Source of the DNA: Fidelibacterota bacterium
Lineage (GTDB): Bacteria > Fidelibacterota > UBA2242
Reading direction: 5' to 3'
DNA: 12,329 nt
NCBI GenBank assembly: GCA_030655795.1
Contig: JAUSPJ010000108.1
Span: 1 to 12,329 of the forward strand
Part shown: positions 1 to 6,637 of the stretch, one piece after another
Position numbering within the stretch: position 1 is the stretch's first letter
Layout: every line of letters begins with the position of its first letter
The notes under the pieces: model-generated
What the model saw: only the letters and a program-made list of their open reading frames with translations
Databases searched by the model: none
Told to the model about the DNA's origin: nothing
Program-made: the position numbers and the translations under genes

Positions 1-1026
1 TTCGTTACAATATTTAACACTGTCAATTTCCCAGGTTAGTGGCCGCCAGCGATAGGGCAATTGATAAGGTCCTGCGCCGATATCCCTGGTCATATCAAAA
101 TCCGAGTCCTCGAAGTGATCTCGCATCAGTTCCACCACATCTCTATGTGACAGTTTCTTATCGGGTTTGATCCAAAGCGGCAGCGGTTTTACGCCCTTAA
201 TTCCTTTAACGAAATCCATGGATAAATTCAGAGAGGGTGCTGCCCGGCGGAACATGCTCCAGACACGTGCTTCACAAAAACGCAATGCGCTATAATCGAG
301 CGGTGCATAGGTATCAGCGAAGCTGAAATCTTTGTCCTTACCGTCGAACCAGCCCTTTTCCCGAGCAAGTTTAATTACATCCTTTTCATAAAGACAGTTC
401 TCAGGGTCTTTGTGAGGAAATTGATGGATTCGTGCCTGGTTGGCGTGAGCGCTGATATATCCGTCGGGAATTCGTTGGGTAACCCACACTGCGCCGGTGC
501 GACCGGGGCCTTTACCAATGATTTCCATGATCCAGACCTCATTGGGATCAGCAATTGAAAACGATTCACCGGAACTGTAATAGCCGTATTCCTGAACGAG
601 ATCGGCGATAACCCGTATCGCTCCGCGGGCGGTTTCGGCCCGCTGTAACGCGATATACATTAAGCCGCCGTAGTCCATTATCGCCGTAGAGTCGATAAGT
701 TCTTCACGCCCTGTAAAGGTGGTTTCGCCGATTGATACCTGGTGCTCATTCATATTACCGACAACAGTATAGGTATGGGGAACCTGTTTGATCTGACCCA
801 GAAATTTACCGGTATCCCATTCGTAAATGTCCAGCATTTCGCCGGGCAGATGATCAGCAGCCGGAGTGTAGTAGAGTTCGCCATACAGTTCATGGGAATC
901 GGCTGCGAAGGTGATCATCGTAGAACCGTCAACGGTTGCTCCCCTTGTAAAGAGAAAATTGGTACATGCCAATGTCACTGTGCTGATCATTATCAGCGAC
1001 AATAATAATTTTAACGACTTTCTCAT
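1..1026 (-). CDS. C69-family dipeptidase, exported (3' part outside window)
   Basis: The first 342 codons of a peptidase of family C69 (Lactobacillus PepD-like, Ntn-hydrolase fold), which cleaves dipeptides. The reading frame is open from ATG at 1026 to the left edge, so the C-terminal part is missing; family members are usually around 500 residues. Residues 1-20 form a signal peptide: basic MRKSLK, then a hydrophobic run ending in Ala20. The next residues are CTNFLFTRGATVDGSTM. Cys21 is the expected nucleophile, exposed as the new N-terminus after cleavage, as is usual for exported C69 enzymes. Later blocks such as SAHANQARIHQFP and the lysine-rich IKPDKKLSHRDVVELMRDH near residue 300 also match the family. 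A Shine-Dalgarno AAAGGA lies 5 bases before the ATG. It follows yjbQ on the same strand after 149 bases and may have its own promoter. Likely acts outside the cytoplasmic membrane in peptide scavenging (inference). Confidence 0.88.
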   Translation of the reverse strand, partial: MRKSLKLLLSLIMISTVTLACTNFLFTRGATVDGSTMITFAADSHELYGELYYTPAADHLPGEMLDIYEWDTGKFLGQIKQVPHTYTVVGNMNEHQVSIGETTFTGREELIDSTAIMDYGGLMYIALQRAETARGAIRVIADLVQEYGYYSSGESFSIADPNEVWIMEIIGKGPGRTGAVWVTQRIPDGYISAHANQARIHQFPHKDPENCLYEKDVIKLAREKGWFDGKDKDFSFADTYAPLDYSALRFCEARVWSMFRRAAPSLNLSMDFVKGIKGVKPLPLWIKPDKKLSHRDVVELMRDHFEDSDFDMTRDIGAGPYQLPYRWRPLTWEIDSVKYCNE

Positions 1027-1175
1027 GGAATTCCTTTCAGGATGTTCAACGTAACAGTTATTAAAAATCAATGAACCGAAAGTTAACAGGATTCGCTGAA
1101 AATCAAAATAGGTTGGGAACTACTTAATGGTAATTTCTTAGCTGATATTATGACAGGTTTTAGAAAACTTGAAAT
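1027..1175 (-). other. Spacer between yjbQ and the C69 dipeptidase gene
   Basis: This 149-base AT-rich gap lies upstream of the dipeptidase and downstream of yjbQ, both on the minus strand. It contains the dipeptidase ribosome binding site (AAAGGA read on the minus strand). Two TTGATT hexamers on the minus strand could be -35 elements, but I see no convincing -10 partner at the right distance. I see no clear hairpin terminator for yjbQ, so read-through is possible. Confidence 0.4.
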
Positions 1176-1592
1176 TTATTCGCCGATTACCTGTACATAT
1201 ATTTGACGCTGACGGGGAGTGTTGTCATGATCAATAATCACAATTTGCTGCCAGGTTCCCAGAACCAGTTTTTCCTCGGAAAAGGGAATTGTGATTCCAG
1301 GTCCCATGAAGCTTGCGCGAATATGGGAAAAACCGTTGTCATCACCCCAGGTTTGAGAATGATGAGAATGCATCTGCCGGGAAGCGAATTTTTCCAGTTG
1401 TTCCTGCATATCCAGAACCAATGCCGGTTCGAACTCAATCGTTGTCACACTGGCGGTCGATCCAATTACTGTTATTGATGCAATCCCTTTTTGACATCCG
1501 GATTGACAGATAATATTTTGCACCCGGTCAGTAATGTCGTGGATATCGGAAAATCCTTTTGTCTGAATACTTATTTTTGCACCAAATACCAT
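1176..1592 (-). CDS. yjbQ: UPF0047 / YjbQ family protein
   Basis: A complete 138-residue protein, the normal length for this single-domain cytoplasmic family. Diagnostic blocks are visible in order: GSTASVTTIEFEP (44-56), then a His-rich stretch MHSHHSQTWGDDNGFSHIRA (74-93), then TIPFSEEKLVLGTWQQI (101-117) and DHDNTPRQRQI (121-131). The conserved Glu and His residues line the putative active site in family structures. E. coli YjbQ has weak thiamine-phosphate synthase activity, so databases often call it a secondary thiamine-phosphate synthase; the true physiological role is uncertain, and no thiamine gene is visible nearby. The ATG at 1592 is preceded by CGGAG with a 6-base spacer. It is divergent from the antiporter gene across 145 bases and may be co-transcribed with the dipeptidase downstream. 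Confidence 0.92.
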   Translation of the reverse strand: MVFGAKISIQTKGFSDIHDITDRVQNIICQSGCQKGIASITVIGSTASVTTIEFEPALVLDMQEQLEKFASRQMHSHHSQTWGDDNGFSHIRASFMGPGITIPFSEEKLVLGTWQQIVIIDHDNTPRQRQIYVQVIGE

Positions 1593-1642
1593 TTATAGCT
1601 CCGTTATTATTTTCAAGTTACAAAAAAACTACATGAAAAACT

Positions 1643-1671
1643 TTGATTTTAACTGTCGTTAAGTGTAATAT
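1643..1671 (+). promoter_or_regulatory. Possible sigma70-type promoter for the antiporter/EIIA operon
   Basis: In the divergent gap between yjbQ and the antiporter gene, TTGATT (1643-1648) and TAATAT (1666-1671) are separated by exactly 17 bases. Each hexamer matches the E. coli consensus at four of six positions. Transcription would start near 1678, about 60 bases before the ATG at 1738. A small interrupted palindrome, TTGC-4-GCAA (1671-1682), overlaps the predicted start and could be an operator. This is pattern matching only, and promoter rules differ in some phyla. Confidence 0.35.
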
Positions 1672-1737
1672 TGCCTATGCAAAATAGCAACGTATGCCCC
1701 AAATATATCTGATAAAAATTAGGTCGGGTTTTAGTCT

Positions 1738-2994
1738 ATGACACCAGCATTTGAACTACTGAATAATGTAAAAGATCTATTCGGCCATCATGTAATTTTC
1801 GGAACCGGGATTCTGCTGATGACCGGTTATTTCTTTGGTCGGATAGCGGAACTGTTAAAATTGCCGTCGATTACCGGCTATATCCTCGCAGGATTGCTGC
1901 TGGGTGAAAGTGTAATTGGAATTATTCCGGCAACGGCGCCCTATAAACTCACCAGTATTACCGAAATAGCGTTAGGATTAATTGCGATTACGATTGGTGC
2001 GGAATTTGAAATATCACGGTTGAGAAGAACGGGTCGAACAATCATGATAATTACTATTTTTCAAGCGGTATTTGCGTTAGTTTTTGTATTTACCGGTCTG
2101 GTTTGTATGAAAATGGAAATGAGTTACGCGTTAATTTTGGGTGCGATCGCTACGGCCACCGCCCCGGCGGCAACAGTGGTAATTGTGAAGGAACTCCGGG
2201 CCAGGGGAGAATTTGTGGATTATCTGTACGGCGTGGTTGCGCTGGATGATGCGGTTTGCGTGATCCTGTTCAGTATCATTTTCGCCCTGGTTGCTCCGGG
2301 TTTGGCCGGAACCATCGCCGGACACGAGTCCGGAATAATGAGTAGTATCACACGTGCCGGCCTGGAGATTCTGTTTTCCTGTCTTTTGGGAGCGGTCAGT
2401 GGTTTTTTACTCCATGAATTTACCCGAAAAAAATATCGTCTGAATGAAATTTTAATTATTTCCATTGCCATCATTTTCCTTACCATTTCGATTGCGATAG
2501 TATTGAATCTGTCTTTGTTGATTTCCAATATGATGATGGGCGCGGTACTGGTCAATTTATCTCATCGAAATAAACGGATCTTCCGAGTGATTGAGCCGAT
2601 TACGCCGCCGCTGTTTGCGCTCTTTTTCGTGCTGGCAGGAACGGAACTCCATTTGTATGTATTTACTAAACTTGCGGTTATCCTGTTTGGGTTGATGTAC
2701 ATTCTGGCCCGTTTCGCCGGGAAATACATGGGCACCTGGATATCGGCATATCTGACAAAGACATCCACCGGTATTCGAAATTATCTTGGTTTTTGCCTGT
2801 TTCCACAAGCAGGCGTTGCGATTGGACTGGTCCTGTTTGTTCAGACATCACCGGTCATGCTGAATGCGCCGGAAATTGTCAGAGAGATGATGGTGTTAAT
2901 TGTAAATATTGTATTGTTCAGTATTTTTATCAATGAATTAATTGGACCTCTGATTTCAAAGTTTGGATTAGTCAGAGGTGCCGAACTTGAATAA
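1738..2994 (+). CDS. CPA2-family cation/proton antiporter (Kef/NapA-like membrane domain)
   Basis: A 418-residue integral membrane protein made almost entirely of hydrophobic segments, about 12-13 helices by eye. It matches the sodium/hydrogen exchanger domain of the CPA2 family. Key blocks are LPSITGYILAGLLLGE (42-57), the unwound-helix segment ATATAPAATVVIVKE (138-152) and ALDDAVCVILF (168-178). The adjacent Asp170-Asp171 pair is at the ion-binding position; a DD pair is usual in electrogenic Na+/H+ exchangers such as NapA. The protein ends right after the membrane domain, with no TrkA-N/RCK domain, unlike KefB/KefC. Control may instead come from the EIIA-type protein encoded 15 bases downstream. 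The ATG at 1738 has only a weak AGG 14 bases upstream. Whether it carries Na+ or K+ cannot be read from sequence. Confidence 0.88.
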   Translation: MTPAFELLNNVKDLFGHHVIFGTGILLMTGYFFGRIAELLKLPSITGYILAGLLLGESVIGIIPATAPYKLTSITEIALGLIAITIGAEFEISRLRRTGRTIMIITIFQAVFALVFVFTGLVCMKMEMSYALILGAIATATAPAATVVIVKELRARGEFVDYLYGVVALDDAVCVILFSIIFALVAPGLAGTIAGHESGIMSSITRAGLEILFSCLLGAVSGFLLHEFTRKKYRLNEILIISIAIIFLTISIAIVLNLSLLISNMMMGAVLVNLSHRNKRIFRVIEPITPPLFALFFVLAGTELHLYVFTKLAVILFGLMYILARFAGKYMGTWISAYLTKTSTGIRNYLGFCLFPQAGVAIGLVLFVQTSPVMLNAPEIVREMMVLIVNIVLFSIFINELIGPLISKFGLVRGAELE

Positions 2995-3009
2995 TTGAGG
3001 TGTTTATTC

Positions 3010-3822
3010 ATGGATATTTTTAATATAGTTAGTGAAAAGACCTGTGCTGTACGCTTCAGTGCAAAGGATAAGAATGACTGCTTGCGTAAGCTGGCTGAAA
3101 TACTATCAATGCATATATATGAGATAACCGTGGATGGCATTTACGAAGCATTGCTCCAACGGGAAGAGATGGGCTCAACCGGATTTGAGGAAGGTATAGC
3201 AATTCCTCATGCTAAAGTCCCCGGTATACGGGAATTCCATATGGCTATTGCGCATTCGAAAAAGGGAATTCCATTTGATAGTATTGACGGTAAAAAATCC
3301 CATCTGTTTTTTGCGATTGTTGGTCCCGACAAGCATCCCGAGCAGCATTTGCAGATCCTGGCTCAGATTTCCCGGATATCGCGAAATCCAAATGCCCGCC
3401 GTGAAATGATCCAGGCCCGTTCTAATATTGTTTTAAAAGAGGCGTTTTTACGATATGTGACCAGCAAGACGGCATCCAAAGAAAAAGAAAAAAATAAGCT
3501 GTTGATGGTGATTCTGTATGAAAAACGCTACCTGGATGATATTCTGGAGCTGTTTCTGGAAAGAGGTATTCGGGGAGTCAATGTTCTGGAATCGACCGGT
3601 ATTAAAGATCAGCTGTCAACGATTCCACTGTTCAGCGATTTCCTGAATTTTCTGGGTGAGCGCTCGGATGTCAGTAAAACGATTATGACAGTGGTACCGG
3701 AGAAAGATGTATCCGAAATTGCTCAGGGAATCGAAGAAATCATGGGCGACCTGAATAAGCATACCGGCGCCATGGTTATGGCCCTCGATCTGTTTTTTAT
3801 GAAAGGATCAATGGAGATTTGA
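3010..3822 (+). CDS. PTS EIIA (fructose/nitrogen type) domain protein with extra C-terminal domain
   Basis: A 270-residue soluble protein. Residues 1-152 form a PTS EIIA type-2 domain (PtsN/FruA-like). The motif EEGIAIPHAKVP places the phosphorylatable His at residue 67, and EQHLQILAQISRI (111-123) fits the family. A short charged linker (KEKEKNK, 157-163) leads to a second domain of about 107 residues. Its pattern, KLLMVILYEKRYLDDILELF then GIRGVNVLESTG, resembles PII-like ferredoxin folds; that assignment is my inference. I choose ATG 3010 over the in-frame TTG at 2995, because TTGAGGTG (2995-3002) serves as the ribosome binding site and the first five residues of the longer version do not resemble the family. 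No EIIB, EIIC or HPr gene is visible, and the gene directly follows the antiporter, so a regulatory role in ion transport is more likely than sugar uptake. Confidence 0.87.
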   Translation: MDIFNIVSEKTCAVRFSAKDKNDCLRKLAEILSMHIYEITVDGIYEALLQREEMGSTGFEEGIAIPHAKVPGIREFHMAIAHSKKGIPFDSIDGKKSHLFFAIVGPDKHPEQHLQILAQISRISRNPNARREMIQARSNIVLKEAFLRYVTSKTASKEKEKNKLLMVILYEKRYLDDILELFLERGIRGVNVLESTGIKDQLSTIPLFSDFLNFLGERSDVSKTIMTVVPEKDVSEIAQGIEEIMGDLNKHTGAMVMALDLFFMKGSMEI

Positions 3823-3864
3823 GATATAAACAGACATCGGATTTAAATGTTGGTATAAACTCTA
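3823..3864. other. Short convergent intergenic region
   Basis: Forty-two bases separate the convergent stops of the EIIA gene (plus strand) and the receiver gene (minus strand). A bidirectional terminator would be expected here, but I see no strong stem followed by a T-run on either strand. There is only a repeated TATAAAC heptamer. Confidence 0.4.
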
Positions 3865-4227
3865 TTACTTCTGAAGTTCGCTCTTGATAAGATCAATTAA
3901 TTCTTCCAGCATAACCGGCTTAGCAATCCATTTTCGTCCGATTTCTTTCAAACGAGAGGCAATTTTTTCATCGTGATCATAACCCGTAATAAACACAAAT
4001 GGCATATCAGGGTTGAACATCTGAACCTTTTCATAGAGGCTGAAGCCGTCCTCGTTGGGCATGATAATATCCGACAGGACGATATCCGGTTCGGTTTCCC
4101 GAATCTTCTTTAATGCTTCGGGGGCGGAAAACGCCGATTGGACGTTAAATCCGTTTTGGGCGAAATATTCGGAGTACAGCTCACATATCAACTTATCATC
4201 ATCGACAATTAGTATTTTTGGTTTCAT
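3865..4227 (-). CDS. Stand-alone receiver-domain response regulator (CheY-like)
   Basis: A complete 120-residue protein consisting of one receiver domain and no output domain. All signature residues are present: the acidic pocket Asp9-Asp10-Asp11 in ILIVDDDKLI, the phospho-acceptor Asp53 in LSDIIMPNEDG, Thr81 in FVFITGYD, and Lys103 in WIAKPV. It should accept phosphate from a histidine kinase and signal by protein-protein contact, as in CheY or Spo0F. No kinase is visible in the window. The ATG at 4227 has an AGGAA ribosome binding site. The gene is convergent with the EIIA gene and divergent from the decayed receiver remnant at 4395-4663, which shares its general SDI-MP and KP pattern. What it controls cannot be told from the sequence. 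Confidence 0.93.
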   Translation of the reverse strand: MKPKILIVDDDKLICELYSEYFAQNGFNVQSAFSAPEALKKIRETEPDIVLSDIIMPNEDGFSLYEKVQMFNPDMPFVFITGYDHDEKIASRLKEIGRKWIAKPVMLEELIDLIKSELQK

Positions 4228-4354
4228 CGGGTCTGTTCCTATACCTTTTTATTCACAATATGCAGTAATATAAGTTTAAAAATTATTAAAGAAAAACCGT
4301 AACTACTCAGCCCTAAAAAGTGAGTAAGTTTTATTCTTGTTCCAGGGCTCCCCC

Positions 4355-4381
4355 GTCCGGCAGCTGCCGGACAAGCCGGAC
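4355..4381. repeat. GC-rich palindrome with alternative hairpin partner
   Basis: Positions 4355-4372 form a perfect 18-base palindrome: 7-base arms GTCCGGC and GCCGGAC around AGCT. The right arm GCCGGAC is repeated at 4375-4381, so the left arm could pair with either copy and form two mutually exclusive hairpins. The element stands out as a GC-rich island in a very AT-rich gap. It directly precedes the truncated start of the receiver pseudogene. It could be a REP-like element, a remnant of a mobile element end, or a terminator stem (there is no T-run after it on the plus strand). I cannot see other copies in this window. Confidence 0.55.
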
Positions 4382-4394
4382 AGGTGAATTACCC

Positions 4395-4663
4395 AGCGCT
4401 TAAGAGGCACTAATCGAATTCAATCTCGTGAATGGGAAATTCGATGCTGTAATCAGCGATATTGTAATGCCTGGAAAGAGCGGCCTGGACTTGATAAAAG
4501 ATATCAGCAAACTAAATCCCAAAGTAAAAGTCATCTGACAAGCGGCTACTTCGATGATAAAGTCCGGATGGCAGAAATCCAGAAAATGAATATTGAGTTC
4601 GTTTAGAAACCCAATTCAATTCAGGATTTACTGAATTCACTTGTAAAGGTGTTAAATAAATAA
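4395..4663 (+). pseudogene. Decayed response-regulator receiver domain
   Basis: This stretch encodes the second half or more of a receiver domain, broken in three places. Frame 1 reads SA-stop-EALIEFNLVNGKF and then DAVISDIVMPGKSGLDLI, containing the phospho-acceptor Asp block, up to NPKVKVI and a stop at 4536. One frame over, from 4538, the homology continues as TSGYFDDKVRMAEIQKMN, then EFV-stop-KP and IQDLLNSLVKVLNK, with a natural stop at 4661-4663. The breaks are TAA at 4401-4403, an apparent one-base deletion near 4535 (ATC-CTG-ACA would restore the frame), and TAG at 4604-4606, where a CAG Gln is expected before the KP motif. The N-terminal part with the acidic pocket is not found upstream, where the GC-rich palindrome lies. 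I am confident of the homology and fairly sure it is non-functional. Confidence 0.85.
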
Positions 4664-4916
4664 TTATTTCAGCCTGGAAAAATTAAAATATCTAATTTTC
4701 CTTTTGCATTTTAACCAAAAGATTCTATTTTAATTACAAGTGAATTTTTGGATTTATCTGGGATTTATCGGCAAAATGAATTAGCAATAATGCATCGGAG
4801 ATTTCGAAATGATCGGGATTGATTTAATTCATTTTACGATATTTAATTGAAATGACGGATTACTTAATAACTTTAATTTTAGGTGGTATTTTTCCCATTT
4901 AAAAAAGGAAGATTTT

Positions 4917-4935
4917 GTTAAAAATTTCTTTTAAC
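4917..4935. promoter_or_regulatory. Inverted repeat, possible operator upstream of fumarase
   Basis: GTTAAAA (4917-4923), a 5-base spacer, then TTTTAAC (4929-4935): a perfect 7-base inverted repeat ending 40 bases before the fumarase start codon. Its size and spacing suit a dimeric transcription factor site. The arms are AT-rich, so chance occurrence in this AT-rich gap is possible. Confidence 0.3.
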
Positions 4936-4962
4936 GGATTTCAATTTCAATCAAAACATTTC

Positions 4963-4970
4963 AAAGGAGG
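4963..4970 (+). promoter_or_regulatory. Strong ribosome binding site that fixes a TTG start
   Basis: AAAGGAGG at 4963-4970 is an almost ideal Shine-Dalgarno sequence, placed 5 bases before TTG at 4976. No in-frame ATG nearby fits the fumarase N-terminus, so TTG is the start codon. Confidence 0.8.
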
Positions 4971-4975
4971 AATCA

Positions 4976-5824
4976 TTGAAGGAGATTAATATTTCCCAGC
5001 TTATTCCTGTGGTCAGGAAATTGTGTATTGATGCGAATTATTACGCCAGTCCCGACGTGGTTGAAAAGATCAAGTTCTTCATGGAAAAAGAAGAATCGCC
5101 GACAGCCCGGGATATTCTGGCGTTAATGCTGGAAAATCATAAGATGGCGGCCGAAGAGCAGATGCCCATGTGTCAGGATACCGGAGTAGCTGTGGTTTTT
5201 GTCGAACTGGGGCAGGATGTTCATCTGGTTGGCGGTGATTTTTATGCAGCCATCAATGAAGGTGTCCGTCAGGGATATCAGGACGGTTATTTGCGCAAGT
5301 CAATGGTCGATGATCCGGTGATTGAACGGAAAAACACAAAGGACAACACACCCGCATTGATCTATACGGAAATTGTTCCCGGTGACTCACTGAAGATTAC
5401 GGTTGCCCCAAAGGGCGGCGGCGCTGAAAACATGAGTGAAGTCAAGATGATGAAGGCCGCCGACGGCATTGAAGGGGTGAAGGATTTTGTCGTTGACCGG
5501 ATTAAACGGTCCGGTGGCAATCCCTGTCCGCCGGTAGTTGTCGGAGTTGGGATTGGCGGCAGTTTTGAGCAGAGTGCATTGCTGGCAAAAAAAGCATTAT
5601 TGCGACCGCTGACCGAAAAGCATCCCGACCCCAAATGGGCGGCGGTGGAAGATGAAATACTGGAACGAATCAACAAACTCGGCATTGGGCCGCAGGGACT
5701 GGGTGGGCGTACTACCGCATTAGCGGTCCAGATTCTTACCAAACCCTGTCATATCGCATCCATGCCGGTTGCGGTAAATGTCAACTGTCATGCCCATCGT
5801 CATGAAAGCGCAGTCATAGAATAA
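4976..5824 (+). CDS. Class I fumarate hydratase, alpha subunit
   Basis: A 282-residue protein matching the alpha subunit (N-terminal domain) of two-subunit, oxygen-sensitive class I fumarases, which interconvert fumarate and L-malate. Three cysteines expected to bind the catalytic [4Fe-4S] cluster are visible: Cys66 in MPMCQDTGVA, Cys184 in GGNPCPPVVVGVG, and Cys271 in VNCHAHRH. Other family blocks are VAPKGGGAENMS and GIGPQGLGGRTTALAV. Length is normal. L(+)-tartrate dehydratase alpha (TtdA) is a close relative and cannot be fully excluded by eye, though the sequence looks like the common fumarase type. The start is TTG behind AAAGGAGG. The beta subunit begins 13 bases downstream, so the two are co-transcribed. 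Probable role: a TCA-branch reaction in an anaerobe, oxidative or reductive. Confidence 0.92.
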   Translation: MKEINISQLIPVVRKLCIDANYYASPDVVEKIKFFMEKEESPTARDILALMLENHKMAAEEQMPMCQDTGVAVVFVELGQDVHLVGGDFYAAINEGVRQGYQDGYLRKSMVDDPVIERKNTKDNTPALIYTEIVPGDSLKITVAPKGGGAENMSEVKMMKAADGIEGVKDFVVDRIKRSGGNPCPPVVVGVGIGGSFEQSALLAKKALLRPLTEKHPDPKWAAVEDEILERINKLGIGPQGLGGRTTALAVQILTKPCHIASMPVAVNVNCHAHRHESAVIE

Positions 5825-5837
5825 AGTGAGGTAACCC

Positions 5838-6392
5838 ATGGCAAATGAAATAAAATTACAGACTCCCCTGACATCGGAAATGCTGGAAAAACTCCAGGTC
5901 GGTGATAAGGTTCTTCTCAGCGGGACGATCTATACCGCCCGGGACGCCGCTCATAAGCGGCTGATAGAACTGCTGAAAGCGGGCAAAGAATTACCCTTTA
6001 ATCCTGCCGGCGCGGTGATTTATTATGTCGGTCCTGCTCCGGCAAGACCGGGAAAACCGATTGGCTCCGCAGGCCCGACAACCAGTTACCGGATGGACCC
6101 TTATGCTCCGGCGCTGATGGATGCGGGATTAAAAGCAATGGTTGGTAAAGGCCCGCGCGGACAATCGGTTGTCGATTCAATGGTCAAAAATAAAGCCGTT
6201 TACTTTGCCGCAGTTGGCGGTGCCGCGGTTGTGATAGCTCAAGCAGTCAAAGAGGCGAAAATTATTGCCTATGAGGACCTTGGAGCCGAGGCCATTCGCG
6301 AATTAAAAGTCGTGGATTTTCCGGTATTCGTTGCGAACGATATAAAAGGGAATGATATTTTCAAGATCGGTGTTGAAAAGTATCGTAGATAA
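5838..6392 (+). CDS. Class I fumarate hydratase, beta subunit
   Basis: A 184-residue protein matching the beta subunit (C-terminal domain) of two-subunit class I fumarase, which completes the active site formed with the alpha subunit. Visible family blocks are LQVGDKVLLSGTIYTARDAAHKR (near 19-41), YYVGPAPARPGKPIGSAGPTTSYRMD (near 62-87, substrate binding), the glycine-rich MVGKGPRG (101-108), YFAAVGGAAVV (122-132) and YEDLGAEAIRELKVVDFP. Length is normal. ATG 5838 has a GTGAGG ribosome binding site. A 245-base gap follows before the TPR gene, so the hydrogenase genes probably form a separate transcription unit, although both lie on the same strand. Tartrate dehydratase beta is the main alternative. 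Confidence 0.92.
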   Translation: MANEIKLQTPLTSEMLEKLQVGDKVLLSGTIYTARDAAHKRLIELLKAGKELPFNPAGAVIYYVGPAPARPGKPIGSAGPTTSYRMDPYAPALMDAGLKAMVGKGPRGQSVVDSMVKNKAVYFAAVGGAAVVIAQAVKEAKIIAYEDLGAEAIRELKVVDFPVFVANDIKGNDIFKIGVEKYRR

Positions 6393-6505
6393 GAATATCT
6401 GGAATCGTGCTTAGATCTTTGATAGGGGAGAATAGGGCAGAAATGCTAACTCCTGAATGAATTTCCCAAGGGGACAGGCGGTTTTAGGTGTAGTGTTGCT
6501 ATCAC

Positions 6506-6559
6506 CCATTCACTTCCGTCTCCTCTGAATCGGGATACGCCGGATAAAAAAGTGAATGG
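6506..6559. repeat. 10-base inverted repeat between fumarase and TPR genes
   Basis: CCATTCACTT at 6506-6515 and AAGTGAATGG at 6550-6559 are perfect complements separated by 34 bases. In RNA they would close a stem around a moderately GC-rich loop. It could be part of a terminator for the fumarase operon (the AAAAAA run precedes the right arm, so it is not a classic terminator on the plus strand) or a regulatory structure ahead of the TPR-hydrogenase operon. Confidence 0.45.
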
Positions 6560-6608
6560 TTAATGTTTGGCGTGAGATTATGAAAAATTCAACTGATAAA
6601 ATAATAAC

Positions 6609-6614
6609 TATAAT
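6609..6614 (+). promoter_or_regulatory. Consensus -10 hexamer upstream of the TPR-Mvh-Hdr operon
   Basis: A perfect TATAAT lies 23 bases before the TPR gene ATG. Transcription would start near 6621, giving a very short leader that begins at the Shine-Dalgarno GGAAGGGA (6623-6630). There is no good -35 at 16-18 bases; TTCAAC at 6588-6593 is 15 bases away. The region is AT-rich, so this may be chance. Confidence 0.3.
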
Positions 6615-6637
6615 ATGAAGTTGGAAGGGAGCATTAT

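Larger units (their letters stand above)
4664..4975 (+). other. AT-rich leader region of the fumarase operon
   Basis: This gap of 312 bases contains no credible gene on either strand. It is strongly AT-rich, typical of an upstream control region. I can support an inverted repeat at 4917-4935 and a strong ribosome binding site at 4963-4970, listed separately. A TTGATT at 4819-4824 has only poor -10 partners, so I do not call a promoter. Confidence 0.5.

Noticed and set aside
742..1005. Plus-strand open frame of 87 codons over the left-edge gene
   Set aside because: It lies antisense to the clear C69 dipeptidase frame, which includes the signal peptide and catalytic Cys; the plus-strand product shows no family pattern.
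2220..2555. Minus-strand open frame of 111 codons
   Set aside because: Antisense to the antiporter's membrane helices; no motif and no ribosome binding site of note.
2995..3009. TTG start giving a five-residue longer EIIA protein
   Set aside because: The bases TTGAGGTG serve better as the ribosome binding site for ATG 3010, and the added residues do not match EIIA N-termini.
6393..6505. Possible small gene or pseudogene after fumarase beta
   Set aside because: All frames break within short distance and give no recognisable protein pattern.
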